This document shows positions 1 through 12,545 of a stretch of 64,000 nucleotides of DNA, piece after piece. The stretch's first letter is position 1. The number at the start of each line of letters is the position of its first letter. The notes under the pieces are model-generated. The model had not been told where the DNA came from. It did not search any database and worked only from the letters and a program-made list of their open reading frames with translations. Origin of the DNA: Piscicola geometra (taxonomy: Eukaryota; Annelida; Clitellata; Hirudinida; Piscicolidae); the NCBI GenBank assembly GCA_943735955.1, contig OX030956.1:7667145-7731144 (forward strand), read 5' to 3'. Both the position numbers and the translations under genes were made by a program.

Positions 1-1534
1 AAGATTATCCTTTCCTGAAAATGAAGAAATGTATTTAAAAAATATGAATGAAAGTATTAACCAAGAAAGATTTAAATATTAAAAAAATATTAATGTTTAA
101 AAAAATTCTGAAAATGTGTTTTTCTAGAGAATAAAAGGTTTAACATCTCCCATTTTGTGTTTTTTTCAATCGAGGGTGGGGGGGGGTTATTTTTGTTATA
201 AAAATTTAACTTTTGTATTTTTAGTGTTAATCATGTCCCAAATAGATGTTTTGACATTTGAAATCGATGATTATCCTTTCCCCCTAATAAAGGCGCAATT
301 CTTACAGGTAGCTTGTATCATATATAACATTTAATTATCAAAACCTATCTGATAAAACCAGAAAAAATTAATTCAGATCAAAGAAGATATACATACAAAT
401 GAAATAGTAGAAATTTAATTAAATGTTTATTATTTAAAAAAATAAGATTATAAAAAAAGTTTACAATTATTTGTTTTCATCATAGAAATACTTTCATTAA
501 CTTGCTCTTGTTTTTAGCACAGCTCTCAATTGAACTCATTTATTGAAGTTCAAATGTTTCGAACGTTTTTTCCTATTTTTTTTCTTCTTTCAAGTGTCAT
601 AGGAATCTGAAAAAAGTGGGTCATCCTGAGGTTTTGAAGGTTTGATGACTTATTGAACATTTTATTGTAAATGCGATTGTTTGTTAAAAACAGTGATGAT
701 AATTAAAAGTGTTTTAAAGTTGTTAAAATATTTTTTTATATAATTTTTTATGTTCTCTCGAATATAAGTTAGTTTTTTTGAACAAGTAGGTGATTTGAAA
801 TACTTTTTTTCTTTTTAAGACCGTGCCGACATACTATGTTACAGATGAGATTTATGAGTGAATAATAATCATCATAATCATAATAATAATAATCAACATC
901 ATAATCATCCTAAAAGTCATAAGAAACAATCAGCTAAAAAATTATAATTCAATGTTTTCTATCTATCATTTAAAACAAAAAAATAAGAAAATATTTCTTT
1001 TAAAAATTTATTTTTTATTTTGATTGGCACCTTAATAAACACTACGACGCTTTTCTAAATAGCCTAGAATCAATTTATTTATAGACAAAGGTTTGAATGG
1101 AAGAAGATAGTGAGAGCAATTGAATGAGATAAATAAGAAACACGATGCTGTTAATTTGCTCAATTTATGAAAGAACAAGTGATCGAACTGTTATAGCTCT
1201 TTAAAAAAATTAAATAATTCTTTCAGTTGTTGCTCTAAAACTCTCACGCTCAAAGATCAAATATCGGACATATTCTTATTATTAAAACATTTTCCTTCAT
1301 TTTTTAAAGATTTTTTTTATACAAAATCTTTTTTTGTTTTATTGCATTAAATACCTCCCGGATTATGTGCTCAAGATAGAAGTTTATGAGATCCGTTTTT
1401 TTTAAATTCACTCCTGTCGAACACCGATTGTTTGCAGAAACTAATCTGTCACATCTATTCCTAATTTTATGGCACTCTGTGTTCTCTTGTAAAAATTTTC
1501 TATTAACCCCATCATCCTTGGCTGTACTCCGTAG
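1..1534. other. AT-rich intergenic DNA, no gene seen
   Basis: The stretch is strongly AT-rich with homopolymer runs and stops in all frames. A short ATAATAATAATC-type simple repeat lies near 860-910. No coding segment, RNA gene or transposon terminus was recognised. Confidence 0.6.
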
Positions 1535-4030
1535 TTATGTATCACTCTGCAGCGACCTTGATGCCAAACTCTGTTGAAGGCTTTTTTGAAACCAGTGAAG
1601 ATCGAGTACAGTTGTTTTTCCTTTAAATGGATATACTTTTATGCTAGAAGTCTGGAGGAAAAAAACCTGTTTAATCGTGCCTCTTCTTATTCTTGAGCAA
1701 GCCTGTTCTTTTGAAATTGAATTTTTTCTTCGACTTCTGGTAATCTCTAACAGGATCTTGCTTGCATGCCAGATGAGGCTAATCAGTGGCGCAACCAGGA
1801 GGGGCTGAGAGGGGCTCAAGCCCAGACCTATTCGAAGGGTCTCACAATTTTTCGAAAATCGATGAGTTTTTGTGGTGGTGGGGGGGGGGGGGGTAATCAC
1901 TTTTTCAATATGCCATAGGACAATGATATTTTCTCTGGATGGCCATCGGGTCTTTATCTCACAAAACATTTCATATATCAACCAAGAACATAGAAATCCC
2001 ACCAAAATAACACTAACATGTCACAAATTCTGTGAAAAAATAAAGCACCACTGGACTTTAACTACACTCTTAAATCTTTACACTTTTCATATGTAAATTT
2101 TTCCAACCAAGACAAATCTGTATAGAATAACGCAGATAGACAAAATAACTCCCGAGCTTTCAGAATTATTCAACATTCATGGAAAGGATGCTGAAACTGT
2201 GCAAAGACAGCTCAAAATCACATCAACACATCAAGTTTACGTGCGGATCAGTCTGATCTCATTGCATGTATCGAACTGAAAGAACTCTTTGAGCCACAAG
2301 CCTTCAGCCCGAGTTCAACTATATGCTCGATGTTGCTCTGACTCTACCAGTTACTTCATAAGATGCAGAAAGGGCATTTTCTAAATTTAGGCTTTTAAAA
2401 TTCATCTTAGGACGACTGTATCTGCTCGTCGTTTGCAAAGCTTGTTTGAGAATATCTGCTACCAAAACCACTACTGCACTTCTTCCAGTAAATGAAATGG
2501 TGAAAAGATTTTCACAAACTGAGCCAAAAATTATTTTTTAATGAGAACACATCACAATTTTGTTGAAACTAAATATTTTAACAAAAATTATAAACTATAT
2601 AGGATCTCATATCAAACTTATTTTTTTACCTTTTACCTTAGTTTAAAAAATGATGACATAACTCTAAGAATACTATGCAACTTGGTTTATAGTTTTTCTT
2701 TTGTATCATTAATAAACTAACTAAATTCCTTATCAATTATAATTTTAGTTTTTATTTAACCCATTTACCGCCGCTACTCGGAAAAAAAGTTAACATGATT
2801 TTTAAATTTAGACTTGCATTATATGGTTATAATAACAACTCAAGCAAAATTGAAAACAATTATTTTATAAGTTTTTATGGGACAAAATGCTGCGAAAACG
2901 CAACATGAGCGGGAAGTGTGACATACTTATGTGCAGTAAGAAATCGTAAATAAATTGATTCAAACCACAATTGTAAATAGTTCGATAAAATTATGACTTC
3001 TAATTATTTATTAGTTATAATAATAATTATAATTATTTTAATTTTCAATTTTTTTTATTCAAAGTGAATTACAACAGCACTCATAAACTGTCGTGCTGTT
3101 TCTAAGACGACATTGGCGACGAATGTTATCTTTATTTTAATTTTATAATCAACCTATGAGAGGTTAAAAATTATAATTTCTTCAATAATTTTCAAGTTTG
3201 AAGCATTTGCGGTTTGGAATTTTTTTTCGAAATATAAAAATCAACATTCATCTACAAAATTCAACATTTAATTTTAATTTTCTAAATTTCATAATACATT
3301 AACATTAAATTAATAACTTTATTGTTTTTATAATAACTATTGTAATGAATGATTAGGCTTGATAAAAATCATATGAAATAATATTACGTCAAATTTGCGA
3401 AAACGCACCATTGATTTTTAAAAGCATTGGAAACCTTTTAAAAGTTATTTTGAATATAAAATTTTTAAATTTAAGTATTAATTATCTTTTCACCCTGAAA
3501 TTAGGACTAAATTTGTATAAAAATACTAAAATCGAATAAAAAAAGTAAAAAAATTTCTAAGCGAGGAAAGATTGTTTTGAGAAATTTTAAATGTGAACAG
3601 GAAATAAAAAATGATAAATAATAAAATGAAAAAATTGAAATTTAACTTTTGAATTTAAAATTTATTGTACAAAATATGTGAAAAAACTCGCTATTAAAAG
3701 AGCAAGAAATATAAAAATTGATGTTGCAAAACGCAACAGTTGCAGTAAATAATTATTTTTTTATACCAAAGTTGAGCCCCCCCCCCCAGCATTTTTGGCT
3801 GGTTGCGCCCCTAAGGCTAATCGTGCGATAGTTTACACAGTTTGTCGAGTCTTCATTTTTGGGGATGATGACTAAAAGTGATTTTGTCCAAAGGGTAAAA
3901 AATTTACTAATTGTGCGTATCTTGAGGCATATCGTTTGCATTATTTTGAACACCACTTTTCCGCCAGCTTTGATAAGCTCGCCTTCTATGCCGTCGATTC
4001 CAGCTGCTCTTCGTGTCTTTATTTTAAGAA
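1535..4030 (-). pseudogene. LINE reverse-transcriptase fragment split by a hAT insertion
   Basis: On the - strand, 4015-3822 encodes a degenerate non-LTR reverse transcriptase (RRAAGIDGIEGELIKAGG, then CVNYRTIS). The next RT residues (SLIWHASKILLEI, then SKEQACSRIRRGT) appear about 2 kb further on, at about 1780-1680. The two halves join at the target site of the hAT element at 1784-3813. The order matches the usual RT blocks: the GIDGI...E(L/M)(L/I)KAGG block, then the NYRTISLI.HASK block, then the QAGFR.GR-like block. Frameshifts and stops show it is dead. The exact LINE clade was not determined. Confidence 0.75.
1784..3813 (+). mobile_element. hAT-type DNA transposon, non-autonomous/degenerate
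   Basis: The element begins CAGTGGCGCAACCAGG and ends GGTTGCGCCCCTA, giving inverted termini. Both sides carry the same 8 bp AGGCTAAT (1776-1783 and 3814-3821), the target duplication length of hAT elements. A region near 2330-2500 is homologous to the hAT C-terminal dimerisation segment found intact in the relative at 46029-47076. The part from about 2757 to 3748 begins TTAACCCATTTACCGC and may be a further old insertion, because the relative lacks most of it. Confidence 0.85.
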
Positions 4031-4928
4031 ATGAAATTTAGTATATTTCAATTAAAATTTATTAAAAGTTACAAAAAGCGTTTCCTTCAACAAAAATCAT
4101 ATAGAATTATAAACGGCTTGGTTCCCTTTTTCATGATTGGTCGAATGCATTGCGAGTATGCATCGGTGAGAGCCTTTAAACGTGACTTTGAGACCAAGAC
4201 GTATTTTTTTCATTATCATACCTTGCTTTGAAAGTATTAAATAGTTAACTTTAAAATTCAAGATAATTATTATTTTAAATTAAATTATGCTTTTTTCGCT
4301 TTTTTAATAAACTCCTTTTACTAAGGTGTAAGATAGAAATTTATCAATCAAAAAATAGCTGATAGCAGTTAATTTTGTATAATTCAAATAAATATTTTTG
4401 AAAAAAGGTTAGTGGTTGCTCTATAAAGAATAAATTTTAAAACCCTCATAAACTATAAAAAGATATGTGTGTTAAATGTTCAGAAAATTAATAATTAAAA
4501 AAACTATATTTTTAAAAAGATATTTGTAAGCATTTTCTTTCTTTTTTCAAATTATGAAAAATCATCTCTATGTGCTCAACCAAAAGATTCGTTTTCTCGG
4601 TATCTCGTCAAGTTTTTTTGTCTGTAATTTTTTTTTATATTTTGAAAACGTTTATCTTTAGCTGTCAAACTGTCACAGACCCTTTAAAGTTCTTTTAATC
4701 CCAATTTATTAATTAATTTGTTCAAAATTAATAATAATAAATTGAATTTTTTAACTTTAAAATTATATTAAACAATATATTAGAAATAATCGAAGCGCAC
4801 ACATAGTCAAGTATTTGTGTTGATAAAATTTAAGATTTTTTAAATGCATAGATTTCAGTCCCGGTTTGTTTAAATAGAAAATTGAGTTTTTGTACATTTA
4901 TTTAAAACTTGTTTTATTTATTTATCAT
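4031..4928. other. AT-rich DNA, no gene recognised
   Basis: No coding exon, repeat boundary or RNA gene could be supported here. The short open frame at 4031-4231 has no recognisable domain. Confidence 0.5.
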
Positions 4929-6080
4929 TAGAGCTGTTCCACTATTAAAAATTTTAATCGCCGATAATCGTTCGAATTAAAATTTTAATCGTGCGTTAAT
5001 CGTAATTTAAAGAAATGTTTTTAGCTTATTTAACATTAGTATGAAATAGTATTTAAATTGTTTTTTCTTCCAAATGTAATAACATTTTTATCAGACACTT
5101 TGTATAAAAGTAATCCACATTTTAAAGAAAAAAATGAATCTATAAATGATAGAAAATGCAATTGTCACACATTATTTGTGAGTAAGTTACTCAAGCAAAC
5201 AAGTTTTTCAACATTAGTTGGATCTAAATAGACTTTTTTCTTGCTAACTAGGTCTCTTGGCAAGGTGAAGAAACGACGTCTCTTAGAGACGTTCACATGG
5301 AACTGTACTTGCACGAGATAAGTTCTTTCTTGCTAGTTTCGCAAAAACCGGATATGCTCTTTTGTGTTGTTGCCACCAAACAAGAGAACAACTTTCAAAG
5401 CCTATCTGAGATTCTTTTCAATACGTTTAATAATTGACTTAGTAATCATTCAGGTATCTTCATCTTCAGAATCTGAAGTTACATAAGTTTGAAGTATTTT
5501 GTTTGTTGAAGGCTGTATAGTTTTTGAGATTTTTTCTTTTTATAGTTTCTTTAACCATTTCATTTTTTGGAAAACATTTAAAATTTTTAAGTCGAGGGTT
5601 AAATGATAGGGCAATTCTTGACCATTGGATATTCTGATTATTAATTCTCTGCTCCAATTTGAGAAGAAATTTTGTGTGTGAAACGAATGACATAAGCTTA
5701 GCTGGATCATCTTCTGAAATGCATCTTTTTTGTGTAAAGTGACAAATTGCAAGTAGCACTATATTTGAAAATTTCAATTATTTTTTACCTCCTAGAAGTT
5801 CTGTTGCAAAACTTCGAGAAATGAGAAATTATTTAATGAAATGCAATTTTGCCCATTCGTTTGTTGACAGATAATTATTAGTGTTTGTGTTCACTTGCTG
5901 ACAATGTAACCAAAACAGCAAAAAAACAGTTCGGTTTGGATAAGTTTAAATTCATTAAAATTATAAAATGCGTTAATCTTTTTAAATGCTTTAAAATATT
6001 TAACGCCGATAAACATTTTAACGGTCGTTAATGGATTGACGCGTTAATCGAAAGTTAACGTAGATTAAAGCACAGCTTTA
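4929..6080. mobile_element. hAT-like element with TAGAGCTGT termini
   Basis: The left end reads TAGAGCTGTTCCACTATT and the right end, reverse complemented, reads TAAAGCTGTGCTTTAATC. Flanks are TTTATCAT (4921-4928) and TTTATTAT (6081-6088), a 7/8 match as expected for an aged 8 bp target duplication. Both ends carry copies of a TTAATCG-type motif in opposite orientation. A - strand open frame at 5777-5466 could be a transposase relic, but no domain was secured. Confidence 0.7.
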
Positions 6081-6088
6081 TTTATTAT

Positions 6089-7050
6089 GTGTGCTTGCAG
6101 AGTTTAGGCTTAAAAAATTCAAATGAAATTATTTGCCACATATTTCGTTATGCGGAAGATTCAGCCCACAACGGTTCATCATGATCATTATTGTGTTTTT
6201 GCTCCAGTATGAGTAATTCTGCTTTTAATTTTTACATTCAGCTTTTAATCCAATGCCTTTGAAGAGAGGGATGGTTAACCCTCTTCACCAATCAACTGGA
6301 ACGCTTTCTGTGGACCAGATGCTTTCGAATAGATTCAGAAGATGAAAATATCTCTGTAAATAAATGCACCAGAAGCTTTACTACTCCGCAGTATTTTTAA
6401 ATACTATAATACATTTTATGAATGCCCTGTTGACCTCTTAAGTTTGGTATGAATCTGTAAATGATGATGACGATCGAGGTACTTTGAAAAATGTTAGAAG
6501 CTTAGTTCTCTGTTTGTTCAGTAGTTCAGAAAATTGGTTTTTCTAAAGATCCAGCTTCTTCTTGCCGCCAACTACAATCTTTGGTATGCGCCAATAGCAT
6601 TGCGCTATTACAGTTGTATTTTAAACATTTTCATAGCTTTATCACATTTTAAATATATATATATTTAGTTTTTTAATAAAATGTTATTCAAATTAGATGA
6701 AATTATTTTTTAAAATAGTTTTTTCAGCTTATTTTTCTTAATTCTAAGTTTTTTTAAGTTTTTCGTTGTAAACTTGCCGGTAGGTTAAATTTGATACATT
6801 TAATTTCATCGTTTTTCATCAGAAGAGTTGTTTCCAACCCATTTAATTATATTTCGAGTTTTTTTAATTTTATTAATAATCTTACATAATTTTGCAATGA
6901 GTTTGTGTTGCTTTATCTAACGTAATGTTTTTTTTAGGTTTTAAAACTCTTTTTCATTATTATTCAATTATAATTTATTCTTCTTTTATGTGCATTTATT
7001 CCAATGAGTATTATTACCAACTTAATAACAATAATAAGAATCTTAATCCA
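6089..7050. other. AT-rich DNA without a recognised gene
   Basis: Nothing beyond low-complexity sequence and a short TA repeat near 6652-6664 was identified. Confidence 0.45.
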
Positions 7051-7059
7051 AAGGCAAGA

Positions 7060-7780
7060 GTGAGGATAGACTAGGATTTGCTAGTCACGACCAGCATTGG
7101 CACAATCGTGGCAGGCGATATTGAAAACTTGTGATTGAACGCCAAAGTCGGCACGCCCTCAGCCAAATCTTTTCAGACATCTTCAACGCAAAAGACGACG
7201 TTAAGCTCACATTTTCAATCTTGCTCGATTTATCGGCAGCTTTTAATTCGCTAGATCATGCCACCCTGCCCCAAAGACTGAACATTTACTGGGTTTATTG
7301 ACTCTGTGTTAGAATGGTTTCAAGACTAATTAAGCGATAGATGTTTTGACATTCGTCGTAGTGGGACAAAATTGACCACGTTGGTTTCCACTGTAGAAAT
7401 CCCCCAAGGTTTAGTCCTTGGTCTCTTACTATGTACATTGAAAATTGTTTAAAAAATAGCAGCTAGACATGGAAGTACTTTTTATCAGTATGCTGATGAC
7501 ACCTAGATTTACAGTCATTGCATTAAAAGTCATCAGGTGAACCTGCAAGAAAGGGTTTCATAATGTAATGCAAGATTCATGCACTAATGAATTTCTGCTT
7601 GGATAGGTGCCACTAAACTGTAATTGAAATTCTGCAAGACTCAAGTTCTCTCATCCCATTGAAATTTTGTTCACACTGTTTTCATTCTCCCTTCCACTGC
7701 TATAAGAAACAACACTAAGGTCATTAAGGATTCAAGTTGAGCTACTGACTAAGTTGAAGTTGCCCAGACACACTACTAGA
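7060..7780 (+). pseudogene. CR1/L2-type LINE reverse-transcriptase fragment
   Basis: The + strand encodes decayed RT blocks in the expected order: LLDLSAAFNSLDH at about 7221-7260, a remnant of the VPQG.VLG block near 7400-7430, and QYADDT at about 7485-7502, which holds the RT catalytic YADD. Stops and frameshifts interrupt all frames. The DLSAAF...LDH plus YADDT combination is typical of CR1/L2/Rex1-group LINEs. Confidence 0.7.
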
Positions 7781-8117
7781 TTGTTCTTTCCCTTAAGTCT
7801 AATGAGTTTGGCTGTAAAAGGCGTCTTTCGAATCATCAGAGAGATTTTCTGTGAAAACGTAACAGACGCACACAGAAAAAGAGTCTCGACCTTGCAAGCA
7901 ATATTCGTTTATTTATGTTTTACAGAACACAAAAGCTTTTTGAATGCTATGTTATTAAAAAACGCAACGCTTTTGTGTCTTTTCATATCAGATCTACGAG
8001 ACCACAGTATAGGGTAACCGTTGAATTTTTTCTCAAAATAGTGACATATTTTTCAGCAAGCAGTCAGCTTATTTTGATCAAAACTGTACTGGAAGGTGAG
8101 GGTGACCTTGTCCATGA

Positions 8118-8320
8118 TTGGCGAGCGGTTTGGCTAAGATAATAAAGTCGTTAGACCTGCAACTTAAAAGTCGCCTGTTCGAATTCCTATTCAGCCAACC
8201 GGGAGCTTTCATATACTTAGTGTATATGATGCGGTGTTTCACGACTTTTGTCGTGTGTGTGGCGCCTCAGTTGCGTGCCTTGACACATTCTAAATAGGCA
8301 TTATTTTTATTTTTTATATG
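8118..8320 (+). repeat. tRNA-derived SINE
   Basis: A pol III-like head is visible: an A-box-like TGGCGAGCGGTT near 8119 and a B-box-like TGTTCGAATTCC near 8178. The tRNA fold is decayed, so it is not a functional tRNA. The body after it (GTGTATATGATG..GGTGTTT) reappears in part near 44275-44305. Its 3' part contains TCAGTTGCGTGCC, also found in the 3' tail of the LINE ending near 19580. That suggests a SINE with a LINE-like tail. Confidence 0.55.
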
Positions 8321-8483
8321 TTGATATTCCGTCAAGCATGGTTTGTAGTAGTAATATATTTATAGCGCCTTTGTTTCGACACTCTACATTTTTCATCTCC
8401 CCCTTTCTTTTCTTTCCGTCTGTCTCCAAATCGCACCCACACATCTCAGTACCACTCTTTCCAGCTTCCGATCTTTTCTTGGG

Positions 8484-9420
8484 GTAACCAGACAACCCAC
8501 CTGACTACCCAATCCATCCGAAAAAATGTTGGTCAACCTACCCGAAAATTTTAGACAGCCCACCCGAAAAGTTGGTCAACCTACCCGATAACTTTGGATA
8601 ACTCCCCCGACTGTTTAGACGACACACACGACAACTTTGGACAACCCACCCAATCAAATATGACTTATATTTATATTTAAATATTCCAACAAATTTATTT
8701 ATTTGTGAAAATTATGTTAAAAAATATATTTATCATTTGTTTTAGTGGTATTAATGGGATTTTTGTTAATCATTTCAACTTAAATTATTTTGAAAAAAAA
8801 CGTTTTCATTGATAGGCATTTTCATTCCTTAGCGTGAAATAAGAACAAATTTAATAAAAAAATTAAAAAAAACTAAGTGGTGCTGATCAAGATCAATAAA
8901 ATTCATGAGTTCCACAAAAAATAATGATTTTATTAATTTTAATAAGCACATTAAAGAAAATACATTAAAGTCGATTTGTGATTTTTAATGTATTTGAATA
9001 TTTAAGTTTAAAATTTATCAAAAATTTACAATTGTAAGATCACTCCACTAACACACCAGCTAGACTACTTTTATTCAAAAATCACAACCACTCACTTGAT
9101 GCTTTGATAGTAATAATGTCACAAATAAATTATGATCCTACTTATTTGAATAACTAGATTTTTAAAATCATGAAAAGTTTTTTTTTTGAAAAAATTTTAC
9201 GTTAAAATTCTAATCAAAAAACACATTTAATAAAACCAAAATAAATTATAAATAAATTTTTTTAAATAATTTTTTTAAATAAATAAATTTTTGGGATTAT
9301 TTTAATATAAATATAAGTCATCTTTGATCGAATGGGTTGTTTGAAAATGTCGGGTTGGTTGACCAATTTCTCGAGTGGGTTGTCTAAAGTTCTCAGGTGG
9401 GTTGACTAAATTTGCTCCAT
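8484..9420. mobile_element. Foldback element with inverted arrays of a CAACCCACCCGA motif
   Basis: Between 8484 and 8660 a motif like CAACC(C/T)ACCCGA is repeated about eight times with a spacing of 16-20 bp. Between 9322 and 9415 the same motif occurs in opposite orientation about four times (GGGTTGTTTGA, GTGGGTTGTCTAAAG). The AT-rich centre has no gene. This is a palindromic, probably non-autonomous DNA element. I could not fix the exact ends or the target duplication. Confidence 0.6.
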
Positions 9421-9638
9421 ATTTTACCATGCCATTTAGGCTTCCAACATTTTCTTCCAGTGGAAAAATCTTTATGCTTGCGTGCAATGTTTTTGACTGT
9501 CAGTCTAAAAATATAAAATGTCAACTATAGATCCTTTGAAAATAAATATATATTTTGAATAAGATAAGTTTAAAAAAATATTTTTAAACATTATTTTTGA
9601 GATATTTGTTAAGTACTAAATCCAGGAGATCTTTGGTT

Positions 9639-9662
9639 AGCGGCTGCCATTTTGGCAGCCGC
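9639..9662. repeat. GC-rich perfect hairpin
   Basis: AGCGGCTGCCA, a TTT loop and TGGCAGCCGCT form an 11 bp perfect stem in otherwise AT-rich DNA. Confidence 0.8.
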
Positions 9663-10194
9663 TCAAATAAATTTGTAGAATAAACGGTTTTGGGTATAAT
9701 ATATTAAAATGTTAGAATCTTAAGTCTAAATAAAAAAGAAATTTAATTAATTAGAATGTTTTTAGTGCGAATGTTGGTTGTTTTGAATCTGTCGAGAATG
9801 GCCACAGCAGACCAAGATGGCCGCAGGGAATCAAGTGAGCTGCGGCATAAAGGAGAAATCCTTCCATAGCAGCAGCAGTACCAGCCTTGGCTAGGACTTC
9901 TCTTCACCCTCTTTCGCAGCCTTGGCATCAGTGGCAAGACAGAAAATTGAGAAGAATGATGATTGTGTTTTGTTGTTTTGAGGATGATGTGGTGATGATT
10001 GTGTTGTGGTATGAGTTTTGGTATTGTGGTGATGATTGAATTTTTATTTGTGGTGATGGTGATTTTTTGGCGGTGATTGTCATGGTGGTGTGGGTGAGGT
10101 TGGATTATTAAGGTTGTTTGTTTTTATATATATTTGAATTTATATATATACATATATTGGTAGTGGTCTAAATACCGTTTTATTTAACAAATTT

Positions 10195-10262
10195 ATTTGA
10201 AGAGCGCCTTTGTTCACTTAGTAAAGGGCGCTATACAAATCATTAGTGATTGATTGATTGAT
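10195..10262 (+). repeat. LINE/SINE 3' tail (GCGCTATACAAAT plus GATT repeats)
   Basis: The segment contains GGGCGCTATACAAAT followed by TGAT/TGATTGAT repeats, the same kind of tail as at the end of the L2-like LINE near 19545-19580 and near 13975-14038. Confidence 0.6.
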
Positions 10263-10400
10263 TCCAGGGTTAACCTATTTTTTTGCACCTAGGAAAAATA
10301 ATTTAAAAGCAACTTTTTTTTGAAAGTTTAAAGGGCATAAATATAATTTTACAAATAGTATTATGTTCATATAAATTGAAAGGTGAAATTTTTTCGAAAA

Positions 10401-10481
10401 TTTTAAATTGAAAAAAAAATAATATTTTTGCTTAGTTAGACTCTAACTAAGCAAAAATATTATTTTTTTTTCAATTTAAAA
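10401..10481. repeat. Perfect 40 bp inverted repeat, 1 nt spacer
   Basis: Positions 10401-10440 are the exact reverse complement of 10442-10481, with C at 10441 as the only spacer. This could extrude as a cruciform. No terminal features of a transposon were seen. Confidence 0.9.
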
Positions 10482-10485
10482 TTAA

Positions 10486-10524
10486 ATTTAATACACACTC
10501 TAACTGTTAGAGTGTGTATTAAAT
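10486..10524. repeat. Perfect 19 bp inverted repeat, 1 nt spacer
   Basis: Positions 10486-10504 and 10506-10524 are exact reverse complements around T at 10505. It starts only 5 nt after the 40 bp palindrome. Confidence 0.9.
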
Positions 10525-12537
10525 CTAAACTTTAAAAAAACTTAAGTTACAATTTTAAAGAGAAAATATTTAACTATGAAAAATATCCATTTGTTCTTCT
10601 TCACATTCCAACTTTTAAAAGTTTTAAACGAATCTTGTGATTAATTTTACAGTCCATTATTTTGTTCAATGTTTTGTAAGAGATTTTTCAAAACGATAGT
10701 CTAACATGATTTCAAAAGAATTAACTTTTGTTTGTTTTTTAATACAATGAATTCAAATTTGGAAAAATATATAGTTTCATATTCGTATTCAGTATACTTC
10801 TATTCAAACTCTACTTAACCGATCGTGTGAGAGGCACTGAAACAAACTGGCTTCATATTATTTCTTAAGCAGAATTTATTTAAATCGACCACTTTTTATT
10901 AGTTTATTAAAATTAATTTCAATGCCTTTCAACATTTTTTGGGTGATGTAATAAACTGCTGTCTAAGTAAAAAAAAAGCAGCAAAAGAGTGGTTCATGCA
11001 TAAAACTACTTTTCAGAAACACCGTCTTACAGTGAGATTAAGGAGTCTGGTGGCAACGGTGTGGTCATCTTTTCAATAACTCAACCCTTCTAGTGGGATC
11101 ACCGTTAAAATTACATGCAGCTGGTAGCAAAAAGCCTCTATATGAATAATAGTTCGATAAAACATGTAAGATGAAAAAAAACTATTGCACACACACAAAA
11201 GTTTGCATCTTACTAAAAACCAAATAATGCCGGATGAAATATCATGACAGGAAAAGTTAGCTTATCCGTACATTTACGCCGTTTTAGGTGCATAGTCAAA
11301 ATAGGGCTGTTTATGACTTGAAAAATCAATTTCTGTAAAATCATAATTGGGATGACCAATTTCGATGAAATTTTATATAAAAATGATGAATAAAACAAAA
11401 GTTTATAAACTTTTGCAAAATTTCACTTACAAACACAATTTTAGTTCCACAAAAAGCATAAAACTTGATTTTTTTTCATAAAACTACAATTGGCATATGA
11501 AATAGTGATTTAGCTTCATGGGAAAATTCTAAATAAAACAACATTTCATACATAATGTTGAAAAGGCTGGCCCACAAAGAGAACATTAGTTTTAATCAAA
11601 TGCATAAAATTCGAGAAAAAGAGTTGGTTAAGGTGAAATTAGTTGAAGCATTCAAAAGTTGAATGAAATTTTTTTCTAAAATAGTTATAACTTTTTCAAA
11701 AAAACTGATGAATTTTTGCTATCTTTTTTATTTTTATAGAAAAACTCATTAAACTTTGAATGCCAAATTTAATTTTTTTTCCAAGTCATATGCATATAAT
11801 GCTGACTAAAGTGTATTTGTGAGTGATTTTGAAAAACTTATAAAACAAATTAAATTTGTTTTTTTTTTCTCATTAAATCTCATTAAGTGGGAGTATTCGG
11901 TTTAAAATATTATTTGAAGTTGTAATCCTACTGTTGACTGAATAAGCAATCACCTTAATCAATTTTGAAAAATATTTAACGAGCTTAAAGTAATATATTT
12001 GAAGATTTATATTTAGAAATTGAGAAAGGAATCTTATAAAAAATGTTTTAGTTGACAGGAGTTTCAAATGCACTACTGTTTATTCACTACATCTGTTTTA
12101 ACTTTATAAATAAAATGAATTTTCATTTCTATATTAGCTGATTAGATATGTTTAGATATAATTATATTATCAGAAATCAATTTTTATTTTTAATTGATTT
12201 ATTACTAAACGTTTTTTAACTATATTTTAAAACTATATTTTATTTTTATTTGTTTTAAATGATGGAATTAAAGTTTTTAATTTATGCAAGAACTGAGAAC
12301 TATCATCAATATCTACTGGAAAAAAGAAAAAAAGGTTTTTTAAAACTTACAATTAAAATGATATATGAAAAGCATATTTTTGAAGTTTTATCTGTTTTCA
12401 TTTTTGAAGAATATTGTGACAAGCGAATTAGTCATTTTTATTGAAGCCTTGTTTTTCTCACTACTCGGTAATAATTATAAGCGATGCCAGTGCTTATTTT
12501 TTTTGACAGATTCATTGCCATTTAAACTTTTTTCACA
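10525..12537. other. AT-rich intergenic DNA, no gene recognised
   Basis: Only short AT-rich open frames without recognisable domains are present. No repeat termini were identified. Confidence 0.5.
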
Positions 12538-12545
12538 ATTTGATG

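Noticed and set aside
8118..8200. Functional tRNA gene
   Set aside because: A- and B-box-like motifs exist but the stems do not pair as a tRNA; a SINE head fits better.
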